A stretch of DNA of 64,000 nt from Malachius bipustulatus (taxonomy: Eukaryota; Arthropoda; Insecta; Coleoptera; Melyridae), in the NCBI GenBank assembly GCA_910589415.1, contig OU342639.1:24932268-24996267 (forward strand). Direction: 5' to 3'. The translations under genes were made by a program, and so were the position numbers. Under the pieces are notes generated by a model, which saw only the letters and a list, made by a program, of their open reading frames with translations, ran no database searches and had not been told where the DNA came from. Below are positions 1 to 11,860 of the stretch, piece after piece (positions within the stretch are counted from its first letter, which is position 1; each line of letters opens with the position of its first letter).

Positions 1-55
1 GGTATACCTAATAATTATTATAATCATTATTATTATGCGAAGTATGTTGGCAATA
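1..55 (+). repeat. Inverted partial copy of the ORF relic next to it
   Basis: Bases 28-50 on the + strand include tattatgcgaagtatgtt, the same string that occurs on the minus strand at about 928-945 inside the ORF relic; ggtatacct also occurs beside both. The window edge therefore holds the start of a second, oppositely oriented copy of the same element, or one arm of an inverted duplication. The sequence is cut by the window start, so its extent is unknown. Confidence 0.4.
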
Positions 56-59
56 CTAA

Positions 60-992
60 TTTTTGTCAAAAGTAAATTGCAGAGATCATTAAATGTTCGC
101 TTTGTTTCTTTAACTGATTTGAATCATTGCCATCCCATCTATTAGAATAGAGTCAACGATATCGGGAATTTGATACAAAACAGAAGTAGAGTGTCCCTTC
201 AGTCTTGACTTTAAATCCGACTTAACGTTTTTTCTCGTTGTAAAATCTTCATGAAATATTGACAAAGGAACAGAAGATAATTCATATGACATTATATCTG
301 ACGTATCAGTTAAAGGGTTAAGCGAGCAATGGTTAGAACTCTTCTAAACATAGCTTCGGACCCTACAGCTGCCAAAAAAGTCTCTGCATAAAAAGTGTTT
401 TTTATGAAGTCCTCGTGGTTCTTTTTGGCATCAATAAGACACATGTCATCAGGTTTTTTTCAATTTCTTTTGATGCGATCCACCCAGTAGTAATATTAAT
501 TAAATTCTCGGGAATTATCGACAATCAAATGGATTGGTCCATTGCTCTTCAAATAGCTCCATCATTTTTTATATGTCTTCTTCATCGTGTTATTTTTCAG
601 TACTGCACTGTTGCCGTTGACGGTGATCAGTTCGGGACAGTATTTCATATTTTTTTTACATAATCGCCAAGTGAACGTCTTGTTTTGAATTACTAACCAT
701 CTCAATAAGGTTTCTTGTTTTTTAGTGAAGCCCACTACCCCCTCCCCCCATTGCTTTTGCCGAGCCTTTTGCAGTCTCTATTAATGCATTGCTCTAATGC
801 CATGTCGAAAGCTACACAATTGAATCTCTTTTCTGCAGTCTTTTTGACTACGAAATTACCCTCATTTAAGAAATCATACATTTTCGAATTTTTGGTTTTT
901 AATTTATTCATATCGGAGAGATAAACAGGAACATACTTCGCATAATAATTATGACGACCAGCCGCTCTAAGGTGTAATAGGTGTAACCGCAT
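60..992 (-). pseudogene. Decayed repeat-associated ORF (uncharacterised animal TE-linked family)
   Basis: Read on the minus strand, 992 to about 735 is open and holds blocks such as AAGRHNYYAKYVPVYLSDM, NFVVKK and DMALEQCINRD. After a break, GFTKKQETLLRWL follows near 700-735. After further frameshifts and stops a last open block (292-110) begins SYELSSVPLSIF and contains a DSILIDGMAM segment. From memory, this order of blocks (an A-G-x-x-N-Y-A-K-like start, FVV+..., EQ.IN, a GF.+ block, then YELSS and a D-G-AM block) matches a large uncharacterised ORF family found in many copies in animal genomes. That recognition is unverified. At least three reading-frame breaks show it is dead. Its function is unknown. 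Confidence 0.45.
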
Positions 993-1012
993 GTCGTAGA
1001 TAGGTATACCTA

Positions 1013-2248
1013 TTAAACCTTGCTTAGACCATACCTTGCTTTCTATTATTGCCCTTTAGGTATATTAACCAATTATTGAAAATATGAATATTTTCAATGA
1101 ATTTCAAGCGTGTTAAAATATTTAATAAATAACAAAGCCTTATTTGAACAATATTACAATAAATAAACGTCCCTAAATTATTATTGAATAGGTACATAAC
1201 AGTAACACTCGCAGTAACAATCTTATCCTCAGCCGTTCCTTGTTCAACAGCCGTCGCCGCGCTATAACTCTCACTCCGTCCGTTCTATGCTAAACATATC
1301 TGTTCAACTTCAGGGTTTCATATAAACGGCTCTAGAAAGTTTATTTTTGAAACGCGACTACATGTTATACGAAATAAAATGTTCACAAAGCTTCATTTTA
1401 TCAGATGGTAATAAAAAAACTGAAATCGATATTGTGAAAAAAAAATTTAAAGGTGTACAAAGTCGGAACTTTGCAGAAATTGTGTGTTTAATCGGTCAAA
1501 AACACTGAATATTTTGAAAATTGAACAAACTTCTTGGATTTCAAATACGTCATTTCGTTCACTAATCATAACTATAAAGGAAACACAAAACTAGAGTCCC
1601 CAATGTCAACCGGTGACGGAGAAAAAAAATACTTTGCGAAGCTTTTACTCGTGAAAAAAAAATCACAAATCTGAGATTCAAAGGGCTGTAACTTTTGTCA
1701 GCACCGAGGGAGCTTGTCGTAAAACGAGATTCTAGTGCCCCAAAGATCCCTTAACATGATGGTACCGGTCCCATATCTTTCTACTCCGAAAAATTTTTTG
1801 TGCATATTTTCAGCCTCTTTCCGCTCCACTATTGATGCTGTCACCGATCTTGATGGCCCTCGTGTTACTGGTGTGATAAGGCACCCATAGAAAAGGGGCA
1901 ACTCCCTAAAGGCAAATCAGAGTAGTTCAGAACCAGCAGGTCAATAAATCGGCGTGAGTCCTCGAGAGTGCTTTGTGTTGAAATAAATAATTCAAACACT
2001 TCACATAATTAAAAAGGATCGAAACGAACCGATTCGATTAATCCGAACGGCAGTATCGCCACCGGTCGGCGCATGCCGCAAAAGATGGCTCTACACCGGG
2101 CGCTCGACGAAAGTATCGTATACCGTGTGCTCCAGAAATGTTTATCATTTATTAAAAGGGCAAATGAATGGAACGGTGACAGAAGAACCGTTACAACATC
2201 TGCAATTAATGGCATTTGCTTTATAAATTTTCAATTTCTAATTTCACA
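1013..2248. other. Non-coding, AT-rich, no gene seen
   Basis: No ORF with recognisable content and no splice-compatible coding block is visible on either strand. A short GC-richer patch lies around 1220-1290. Several poly-A/T runs are present. Probably old intronic or intergenic sequence with unrecognisable repeat remains. Confidence 0.5.
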
Positions 2249-2286
2249 GGCGAGAATTCTATATGATGGGACACATTCTGTATATA
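2249..2286 (+). repeat. Relic terminus of foldback family E
   Basis: The stretch reads gcgagaattctatatgatgg then gacacattctgtata. This closely matches the right terminus of the complete element at 11061-11860 (cgcgagaattctctatgatg, then ggacatcctgtata). Only about 38 bp are left; the rest of the element is missing. Confidence 0.5.
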
Positions 2287-2310
2287 CTATATACAGGGAG
2301 GAAACTTGAA

Positions 2311-3164
2311 ACCGGGTGGTCCATCACTTATGTCCACCCCCGAAATAGAGGTTAATTTTAAAGATAAAAAATTGAAACTTTGAGGATTTGTGTAATTAAT
2401 ATATGACCACATAATGACATAATCAGTTGAATTATTTTTTTTTTTAGTTGAGCCATCAACGATAAAAAAAACTGTAATTTGGTGTTAATGTGACCAAAAT
2501 AAATTTCGATTTTTCTTTAATACATCGATAGAAATCGATTAATAAAATCAAAATCGATGAAAATAAATATCAAAAACCTCATTACAAGCCTTTAATTAAA
2601 TAAAATACTTAAAATATGGAAATGACCCGATCCGATACAGATAAAATGATTGATATATGGTAGAGTAATAAAACTGACAAATCTAATGAGGGTATAGGTA
2701 CCTACCATAAATAATCTTCAAAGCAGTCAGAAGAATGTGCCATTGAACTCGAATGGGACTTCTTTTATGAATGTTTACTTAACATTTGTGCTATACCAGC
2801 CCTTCAAAATCCTGGTAGTTTTATTGCTTCCATAAATCAATCATTCTAGCTGTCATTTCCATATTTTAAGTATTTTATTTAATTAAAGGCTTGTAATTAG
2901 TTTTTTGATATTTCTTTTAGGCGCTTTTGGTTTTCTTAATTGATTTCTATCGATGTATTAAAGAAAAATCGAATTTATTTTGGTCACATTAACACCAAAT
3001 TACAGTTTTTTATTGCTGATGGCTCAACTAAAAAAAAAAATAATTAAACTGATTATGTCATTACATGGTCCTATATTAATTACACAAATCCTCAAATTTT
3101 CAATTTTTTATCTTTAAAATTAACCTCTATTTCGGGGGTGGACATAAGTGATGGACCACCCGGT
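2311..3164. repeat. Foldback element, family A, copy 1
   Basis: The left end (accgggtggtccatcactta...) is repeated in inverted form at the right end (...taagtgatggaccacccggt). The match continues inward for well over 100 bp, through gataaaaaattgaaactttg on the left and its complement on the right, and the arms extend nearly to the centre near 2740. No ORF is present. Copies of the same family lie at 16067-16885, 30614-30935 and 41880-43013. The ends carry the GGGTGG variant of the TACAGGGTG terminal motif. No clear target duplication is seen. Confidence 0.87.
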
Positions 3165-4557
3165 ACAAATTCTGTTTTGTGCAAATAATATTTCCAGGCT
3201 TATCTTTTGAATAAAACGTTATTGAAATAACTTCTTGCAATGGCTAAAATGTACTTAATTAGCTACTTTTAATTTCGAATGGGTTAATACTTCTGCAGAA
3301 AAATAAAAAATATATTAATTTTTTTTTTTAATATACCTATTTAGCAACTTTACCTACATATTTAGTACTACATAACCGGCAAATGAGTGCACATTTGAAA
3401 ATTGATTAGAATTTTCTTCTGGATATCTCTACATTACTAGTGAAGCGTTTTAACTGAAAATTGGCTCGTTAAATAGAAATCGTCAGTCAAGAATTATCTC
3501 CTCTATGAATTTTTTCTAAATCTAAGCCTGCGGAGATATTTGCACAAAACTGAATTTGCATGTTAAAGCCCTAACGACCCACTTACAAGTTTCCAGTCTG
3601 TACATCTATAAATCATTACTTTTATTTAATCCCGTCTCTCATGGTGATAGGGATGGTGATTCGACCTTTACTGGTTACTCCCTGCTCCACTTCGTTCTAT
3701 CTAAATAGGGATTAAGTGTTCAGACGAATTATGTCAGAAGATAGCAAGCAGTCTTTACTCAGAAATTCTATCCTTCAGTTTATGTGTTCCCTATCCCCGT
3801 GGCTTCGTCCATAAAAACGAATCTGAAACTCAAGGGTGTTTGGTCACGTAGGGATTGGTTGGGATTTAGAATTAGTGGCATGAACGTGAAGTTTGTTTAC
3901 GTGCTTTTGCAACCAATTGTACTTCTTATTGTTCTGTAACTTCAAAATAAAGTAAAACGGTATTGCGTGTGCTCTCCGAATTTAATAAGTGTAAGTACCT
4001 ACCTGTATTCTGTATTAGTGGGTAGGTATTTGCATAGATTTGCTAAGATTCTGCACCAAGGTTATTTCTCGATTTTAAGTGCCTTGCCAGACCCTGAAAA
4101 ATGGTGGCTTTTCATGTGACAGTATTATTGAAGTCGGCTAATCGTTTGAATATATCGGTTCATCATTGTCAGTTATTTTCTTTTCAAAAGACGCAGAAAA
4201 GCTATTCTTATAATTAGGTCATGTCAGACATAGAGATGTTATCTTGTTTCTCTCATTAGCATAATATCTAATATTGTCAATGATAGGTACCATCAGTCTA
4301 AGGATACTCTTCAGATACAGATACGGATGCTGAAGGCTTTCAGCATCTATAGGTCAGATCAGGTTCACAATCGACTGAGAACGCAGAGAAAATAGACCAC
4401 GCAAGGGAGGGAAAACGCAAACTTGAACAAGAATGGTTTATTAATTTAATGGTTAATTTGAGAAATGAATTTTCTCTAGAATTAGTATTCTCGGTTACTG
4501 CAGACCATTTATCCACGATTTTTAAATAATTTACACTTTACAGGCAGGTTTGACAAC
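3165..4557. other. Non-coding interval
   Basis: No gene recognised. It contains scattered taggtac/gtacctacc simple motifs near 4000-4030. There are no ORFs of note on either strand and no arm-like inverted repeats that I could find. Confidence 0.45.
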
Positions 4558-4565
4558 GGTGGTAC

Positions 4566-5562
4566 TAGAGTCCCTCGATATACAAGAGTCTGGCCATACG
4601 CGGTCATCTTTCTGATTGGTTAGCCGCCTCGGCGGCCATTTTTATCCTTTTAGCTCCGGCGAGTGCCATAAGATAAGCATTAGCCGGCCTCGAAAATGTC
4701 TACTAATTAATTTTTTTCATCGAATTGCATATACCTATAAGGTTATAAATAATGCCTGGTTGTTGTGCAGTTAGTTATTGTTGTAATAGTGAAAAAAAAA
4801 TCAAATTACCCTTTAAAATTCAATATAAAATGAAAGAAACTCCCTTTAATATAATACTTCCGGATATATTTTATCAAAAGTTAGAAAGAATAATGAACAT
4901 TTTACTGAATCATTTATCAAATAATGAAATGCGAAGTTGAATAGATGTTAGATGGTTTTAGTACTCGGTTTAGTATTATGTATTGGGATGCTCGAATTTC
5001 ATAGAACCTGTCTAATAAAGAACAAGCCTGACCGCTTCACTTCTAAAAACTATATTTATTACCCTTCAGTATATTACCCTTTAAGATTTTTAGTCGGTGA
5101 CTCCAATTATTATATTGAAATTTATTACTGCAAGCTTTAAAAATTAGGTAGGTACTTATTTACGTACCTAATAAAAAATCAATTTTTTTTTTAATATCAA
5201 TAATATTATATAAAATAGGTATCTATTTACATTTTCGTATTGAGGGATATTTATTGTTAATGTTGCTTGGTAAATAAATGAGAAACGTCACTTTTGAACT
5301 TGACTACGTTTAACATTGTTTTAAAGAATACGCAGTAAATCAAGTAAAACAAGAGATAATGTGGAAACGATTTTATAAGATCCTTTAACATTCCCATAGT
5401 CACTATCAAAAAAATCACTGTATAAATAATATGCAAAATAACGCGTATTTTAATTGTTTTAGTGCTAAGCGCCTATCTCATCAATGCATTTTTTCGGTGA
5501 AACAGGATAAACATGGCTGCCGCAGACCGTATGACCAGACTCTTGTATGTCGAGGGACTCTA
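4566..5562. mobile_element. DNA transposon with 8-bp target duplication
   Basis: The 997-bp unit starts TAGAGTCCCTCGATATACAA and ends with the near-perfect inverted match ...gagggactcta; the terminal inverted repeats run about 35 bp, through GAGTCTGGCCATACG. It is flanked on both sides by ggtggtac (4558-4565 and 5563-5570), an 8-bp duplication typical of hAT and P-type transposons. The YAGNG-like end fits hAT, whereas the THAP-like start of the internal ORF would fit P. Just inside the ends, both sides carry a ggcagccat-like patch. There is no transposase of useful length, so it is non-autonomous. Confidence 0.8.
4752..4940 (+). pseudogene. Possible THAP-like zinc-finger start inside the transposon
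   Basis: A 62-codon ORF begins MPGCCAVSYCCNSEKKIKL, about 186 bp inside the element's left end. The MPGCC start followed by a C after a few residues, then a basic stretch, resembles the first half of the THAP (C2CH) DNA-binding domain. THAP heads P-element-type transposases and some host factors. The conserved W/aromatic and C-H half is not visible in any frame downstream, and the ORF ends after 62 codons. At best this is a truncated or internally deleted transposase start. The resemblance covers only about 15 residues. Confidence 0.3.
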
Positions 5563-5570
5563 GGTGGTAC

Positions 5571-6316
5571 TAGAGAACTATTTAATAATTATTGTATTGG
5601 CACTAGAGATAAAGGAAACATGCACAAGAAGTTTATTAGAACTTGTAATTTTGGAAAATTTGCTGCAAATGGTATTATTTAATCCTGCCTCATATTATTA
5701 TATATTAACGTCCAGACAAATGTCTTCTATTATTACAGGAATTGGCACACAAATGCAGGTAACACTGACCGTTGGTAGGCTATTCGAAGTCTAAATTTGG
5801 CTTTATAATAAAATCATAATCGTTCACCGTCGGTCTAGGGACCTAATCATTTGAATGAGTGGCACATATTTATAGAGGTTGAAGACCTGAAAGCCTTAGG
5901 ATGATTTATTAATTACACATGTGTTCCACTTACCTGAAAGCATGTGACCCATTCTGACGCTCTCGTTTTAAAACCACATGGTTTCATAACAAAAGGGGTA
6001 GACAGCTGATCTAAGCCCTGGATTGGAAATGACCTACCAGTCAGTGCTGCCTGTTAACTCATTCAATATTCATCTGTATCAATTCCAGTTGCGAATATAT
6101 TTAATTTTTTTATTTATTATTATGTGCGTGTATCTGTGTAACCTACACTCATGTTTTATTCTGGAAGTCAGACGATATTATGCAGTTCCTAATTTTCATT
6201 ATTTGAATTTGAAATATTCGTAATGAATGTTAATTTAATACCAGTGCCGTGGACGACTTTATTTTAAAGAGCGAATAAGAGCATGAATTAAAAAATGAAT
6301 ATCAAATTTTAGATAT
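5571..6316. other. Non-coding interval
   Basis: Short overlapping ORFs here (up to 83 codons) have no recognisable motif and no favourable context. No repeat arms were found. Confidence 0.4.
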
Positions 6317-7260
6317 TGTAACGGATTTAGGGTTGGAAGTTCGCCTGTAAAGTAATTTCAGACCCAAATAATTGTTTATTAACGAAATGCAGTTATTTAT
6401 TTCTTTACACTACACGCCAATTCAATTATTTATTTACAATTACATTTAAGCTTAACTTCTTTGACAACAGTAATATTTATTTCTAAACACATTTAATAAC
6501 ACAAGTACTTATGTTGTACCTACGCGGCGCTGCACTGACTCATTGCTGACTATCTGGATCAAAGCAACTTTATAGATGCAAACAATCTCCAGTGAAAGAG
6601 ACGGCGGTAGAATTTTCTGTATTCCTAGAATTCCTATGCTTCATAAAAATATTCGCAACTGTTACCAGTTCGTTCTAGGTCGCTTCTCGTTATTTCGAGA
6701 ACTGATCCATTTCTTTGTAGAAGTATGAAATGATAATTCGTCTTTTCTCGAAGTTTCCTTTTCATTGAAATTAACAGGATACCTGGAAAAAGTAAGAAAG
6801 GGGGAAATGGGTTCACCAACAATTTGGAAAGCCAATTAACTGAATTAATTACTGTATCTAATTTAAAATTCACACTAAACACTACTGTTACTACTTACCT
6901 AGGTAAATCACACACTGTCCATAACACTACTATCGCCGTATATCGCTCACTTACTATCCTTTCCGTATTCGCAGTCCAAAGCCATACTTACCTGAACAAG
7001 CACTCCTATCTCCCATTATACACTTTTGGTGGTTTTCTAGAACGCCTTCTAGAACTAACTAACTCCGGAACGTCTTTTAGCTTTTAGGAATTCCGAATCT
7101 TCTATTCCTGGAACATCCTAAACAGTAGCAGCTTCCAGACACTCTTGACAGATTAGTTATGGAAGTTAGTTCTCGAACTTTCCCTCTCAGGGACGAGAAT
7201 TTACCGCATAAACGTGGCGTAGTATCAGGCTAACACAACAGGAGAGGAGGCGTGTATAAC
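6317..7260 (-). repeat. LTR-like sequence, poorly delimited
   Basis: It starts TGTAACGG (minus-strand end CCGTTACA) directly after atat, the same context as the better-defined LTR ends at 9455 and 27316. On the minus strand a CTATAAAG box (about 6570-6577) is followed by several AATAAA signals, then the CCGTTACA end, which is LTR-like order. From about 6860 the + strand is pyrimidine-rich, as in the untranslated parts of the solo LTRs here. A cluster of ttctagaa-type palindromes lies at 7035-7056. I cannot find a matching outer end, so more than one LTR fragment may be present. Confidence 0.3.
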
Positions 7261-8325
7261 ACATCTCAATTTTATTCCAATGTGTAGTGATTTAAACTGT
7301 CATCAGTTTCGTCCTCATGGTGGGGTTTCATTGATTGCTTTATTTAAATATATAGATATCAAGGAATTCTGTTCCGTCTAGTTTTATTTTTAACAAATTA
7401 TAATTGGTCATTAATAATGATGACTATAGGTAGACCGATGTTCAGTTCCCTCCACAGACCTCAGTTCCAAACACAGCAGCTAGCTTTTTAAGATTCCACT
7501 GTTCACTAACTATAACTGACTTCACCAGCTTTCTGATAGCATTCAAAACTAGACTGATTCTGCGCTAACGAGCGTCATATTCGAAAAACGGAATATTCAT
7601 TCTATCGGTCCCAGAATTTACGGGAATGGAAGAAGAAGAGCTAACATCAATAGAATAGCTGATTTCCTTCACCCCAGTTTTTGTTGTTCTTATAGTAAAT
7701 GTAAATTCGTGACCATTATCAATGTTTTATTCGACCAATTAATTAACATATCGTAATAATCGAATTATTCCGAAGTCATGAATCTACCGCCATATAAAAG
7801 TCCCTCGACCTGTGCTTTATATGTAGTTATAGGTTAGGTACATATTAATCTCCCGAATGGTATACTAAATCGAAATCGAACGTAAAATAATAAAATCCGT
7901 TTAACAAGCACAACAGTTTACCACAAAAATTTCATTATACCGACCATTAGTATTCATTATGTCATATTTTTACAGCGCTTATTAGGGTTTTCGTATTTAT
8001 AACTATCACAGTAAATCATTTAAATTGCCCTGTAGTTGTAGTTCATTGAGGTAAAGTTTGACCGCTGAATTTCCAAATATTTTGTTTATTCCAATTTATA
8101 GATATTTATTCAAATGTCTATTTTTGTTGGTATATGTTCATGTTCAGATATTGTACTACTGAATCGCGGAATTTTACTTATCTGATAACGTTTCAACCAC
8201 CTAAGACACCATATAAGCCACAATTAACCAAATATAAGACACACTTTAAAATAATAGATGTAATGAGCGTTAAATACATTGAAAAGAAACCCCTATATGT
8301 ACTATAGATCTGGTAGGACTGTAAA
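7261..8325. other. Non-coding interval
   Basis: No gene or repeat boundary recognised. Only short chance ORFs are present. Confidence 0.4.
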
Positions 8326-8425
8326 GTCAAAATATTGCAGTTCGGATTTTCATAGTCTCATGTTTTTCTTATGGCCGCCAAGTTAAATTTTAATGTAGTT
8401 CTATAGAAGAAAAAAAAATTTCTAG
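8326..8425. repeat. Fragment of foldback family D
   Basis: Contains gtttttcttatggccgcc followed by an A/T-rich spacer and a second A-rich stretch. The same order of words occurs in the arms of the complete family D copy at 45711-46696 (gtttttcttatggccgccat). Only a short piece is left. Confidence 0.4.
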
Positions 8426-9121
8426 TTAGATAAAAAAAATAATATCACAGATGGAAAAGATATCAGTGCTTGGGAATTATTTTTCATGTCACCTTTGTTG
8501 CTTTTATTTTATCAACTCTGTTTCTATCCTACGACGAAGGGCAAAATGTAGGGGGGGGGACGAAGGACCAGGCTAATGCCAAGATTGACAGGAACACATT
8601 AACTTTGAATAAATTATTATTATTAGTTTACTGACCTTGTGTTACTGTCCGACGAATGTGGGGCACTTGTTTGAATCACGAGTTGTTAATATTAATTTAC
8701 TTCACAATGTGGAACGATTTTCCACTATTTAGGTACGACGAATATTCGCGCGTTCTGCCGCTCCCTTCGAGTAAGGGACTACGCACCAGCACCAACGCTT
8801 ATGAAGGTGCGAACGGCACTTTTCTCACTCACTGCTAGTGCTCGACTCTACCCGGGTGGTCAGGTGGATATTGCTTTTCCTTCATCCCCGACGTGCAAGG
8901 AAAGGAAACGGGTAGGGATGGTATTATCTTTGAACATAGGAGTCCAAGTGAATCGACAAGGACGAAACAAGATATCATTTTTGACACCAATTGCGCAGCC
9001 TCTGAATTTATTCACCCATGTGGAAGAAAAAATTTAGAGCAGGAAAAGCTCGTCTCTTTAAACTTAGGTCATGTTTAAAAAAAAGTTGTCGGGTTGGCTT
9101 TTGGCGATATGAGATAAAATA
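8426..9121. other. Non-coding interval
   Basis: Holds a short homopolymer G run (about 8552-8560) and an aataaattattattatt stretch near 8610 resembling a retroposon tail. A GC-richer patch at 8740-8900 has no open frame with recognisable content. Confidence 0.4.
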
Positions 9122-10094
9122 TTGTAACGCAATTCACTTTATTTCTCAAAAATTACTTTTACATCTGTTTATAACAATTATTTTCACTCTTTTATATTAC
9201 AATAACCTCAAAATATCAAATAACCACTTCTTCTTAATCCCACTTCTGTCTTAAGTCCCACTCTGAATATCAAAACTCTTCTCTAATTCACTTCACAATA
9301 ATTGAGCTACTGCCTCATAACATTTAAAAATATTTACTGTTCTCTGAGCTTCTCTCTTAGACTCCACCGTTCACTTACTAGCCTTCTCTCTTTAACTCCC
9401 CAACTGAGCTTACCCTGTAACTTGCCAAACCATATTGACTTACTATGCACATACTGTTACGGGTCTCACAATAATAAAATCACCACCACTGAAGTCTGCA
9501 AATTCCTTTATTAACTAACACAAGTAGATACAACTTACAACCTCTAAATCTAAATAATCAATAAACACAGCTGTTCTCTTGTCTCCACTCACAGATATTA
9601 CACTTACACCACTTGTCTATCTTCACTTCACTTCCACTTTCTTCCTTACTACACTTCAGCTTTCACTTTCACGTCCAAGATATTACTACTAGAGCGCCGA
9701 CAGCCCTGCTTTTATAGCAGTGGCCGTGGATTTTAGAAATATCAGATCGTTCGCGAAACCCACTCCAGTATTTAATAGAACGCGCAACTGTCCGTCAATG
9801 TGTCATTCCTGACATCCGTCGAACCGTCGCGAAAGTGTCATTGGGCCAAACCATTATAAAAAAATGTAAACAAATGGTGAAACTGGAATGTTAAAGAACC
9901 AACTAATAGAATTTCTCGAGAGTGGTCTCGTTATAATACCATGACAGGTGAACTTCTAAAATGACATCCCCGAACGATATACGTCGAGAATCGCTCGCAG
10001 ACATTCTAGAATCTACAGTTATTCTAGAATGTCAACAATAAATCAGAATAACAGAACAACTGTTCCATATACCTTCGACTGCATTCTAGAATCT
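9122..10094 (-). repeat. Probable older LTR fragment split by the solo LTR
   Basis: Starts TGTAACGC after atat at 9119-9122, the same kind of end as 6317. The 9200-9450 stretch is strongly pyrimidine-rich, as in the reversed R-U5 part of the neighbouring LTR. The better-defined LTR (9455-9935) is inserted in it. The remainder (9940-10094) holds three attctagaat-type palindromes. The right end cannot be placed because foldback element D1 begins at 10095. Confidence 0.28.
9455..9935 (-). mobile_element. Solo LTR, copy 1 (Gypsy-like), minus orientation
   Basis: A 481-bp unit flanked by the 4-bp direct repeat atac (9451-9454 and 9936-9939). It starts tgttacgggtctcac and ends gtctcgttata. Read on the minus strand it has a TATAAAAG box (9709-9716), a GA-rich transcribed part and an AATAAA signal (9508-9513), then ends CCCGTAACA: the order expected of an LTR. 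A 4-bp AT-rich duplication fits the Gypsy/17.6 type of integration. A second copy lies at 27316-28126 in the same orientation. No internal retroviral coding region accompanies it. Confidence 0.78.
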
Positions 10095-11057
10095 ATACAG
10101 AGGGTTAGAACTATTTAATGAGGGACTACTGGGACTGGGATATCCTAAGCCATTGAAGACACGAGGTCGGTTAAATTGGGTCAAAGTTGATAAATTTTAT
10201 GCTTCATAATAATTTGCAAAAAAAAATAGGGTCATCTCAGTAATTGCTGAAATATCCTGAAAAAGCTTTTTTATTATTGGAAATTAATAAATTACTTTTT
10301 TGTAAGTTGACATAAGTCATCAAAAGCTATCCATTTGACATTACAATAATTTTATTGTAAACCTTTAATAGATCTTAGAGATTTGATACCCAACTTTTAT
10401 TTTTCTTATGACCGTCATATTGTTTTTTTTTTGTCTTTCGATATAAAAAAATCATGGAAAAAGAAAATTATTAACATTCAAGAAAAAAGTTCGAAAATTT
10501 TATAATTTTTTCGAAAAAAAAACAAACAATTTTTCATCCGAATATGTCATATTACTTGCCTTATGGTTTTTTAAGTTTTCAATGATATTCGGTACAAAAA
10601 GTTGTCTTAAAAAAATAATAAAATTTTTGAAAATTTCTTTTACGAATGTTACTTTAGTTACTTAGAATGTTAATATTGGTTTTCCGTGTTTTTTTTTATA
10701 CTGACCGACATAAAAAAAAACAAATGACGGCTATAAGAAAACCAAAAGTTGGTTATGAAAAACTCTTGGATCTAGAGTCGGCCTTGAAATTTTTTGTAAT
10801 GACATATGGGTAGCTCTTGACGATTTATGTAAGCCTTCAAAAAATAATTTATTAATTTCCAATAATAAAACAGATGGCAAAAATAAGAAATTTGTTTTTT
10901 TCAGGTTATTTCACCAACTACTGAAAATATCCTCAATTTCTTTTCAGATTCTTATTAAGCATAAAAAAGCGCAACTTTTCTCTAATTTAACCGACCTCGT
11001 ATCTCCAATGGTTTAAGAATCTCTGTAGTCCCCCATTAAATAATTCTAACCCAGTAT
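10095..11057. repeat. Foldback element, family D, copy 1
   Basis: The left end atacagagggttagaacta is inverted at the right end (...aattctaacccagtat). Inward, gaggtcggttaaatt on the left and aatttaaccgacctc on the right also pair, with further arm similarity around cttatgaccg. The family is shared with 45711-46696. There is no ORF; the interior is rich in poly-A/T. Its left end abuts the LTR-like region and its right end directly abuts element E1. Confidence 0.82.
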
Positions 11058-11060
11058 GCA

Positions 11061-11860
11061 TACCGGGTGTCCCATCGTATAGAATTCTCGCGAAAAAAGG
11101 TATTTCTAATTAAAATTTTTATATGAACATTTACATACGTGGATTACAATAATATGATGTAATCATTTTTGTGTAAATTAATTAAATTTACTTTCGATTT
11201 TCGACATCGATTTTATATCGAAATACCAATCGCATCTTTATGATTTTTCATACACTTGTAGAAATAAGTTTCTTCTATAAGAAAAAGTAATTTGTTAATA
11301 ATCGATATCTTTAACCATAATTGAGTAATTTGCCATCAAGTTTGAACATAAAATCGGAATAAAGCTTATGATTATTATTATAAACCAGTCACTACAGCAA
11401 TAATTTACAACTTTAGTCACATGCTGTGAACAAGCAGCTTTGTTGTTACAAACAGGTACCTGAAGAAAGAGTACCTACCCCTATTTCAGAGAACTGGAGT
11501 CCGCCTTTGTATAGGGGAGAATGCAAAATGTTTATTCTCAACTAAGTCGTAAATAACTAGCACACTGGGTCATCTTAGTACCTTTCACACATTTAATAGC
11601 TTTACAAACAAAAATCGTCATAAATTGTGTCTGATTTTTCCTGATATTTAGAATTTATTGATATAAAAAAAATAAGATTTTTTTTTGTCGCTTAATTAGT
11701 TTTTCGCGACTGCACGCTTAATTAAGCTCACTACAAACATGCTGATTAGACCAGATTATCGAGAATAAATTATTCATGAATGTGTCGCGAATAAAATACT
11801 CTAAATTAATTATAAAGTGTACTTTTCGCGAGAATTCTCTATGATGGGACATCCTGTATA
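11061..11860. repeat. Foldback element, family E, copy 1
   Basis: Left end taccgggtgtcccatcgtat followed by agaattctcgcgaaaa; right end ttttcgcgagaattctctat followed by gatgggacatcctgtata. The terminal inverted repeats are about 40 bp and the ends carry the TACAGGGTGTCC motif. Related pieces occur at 2249-2286 and 38455-38676. No coding potential. Confidence 0.8.
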
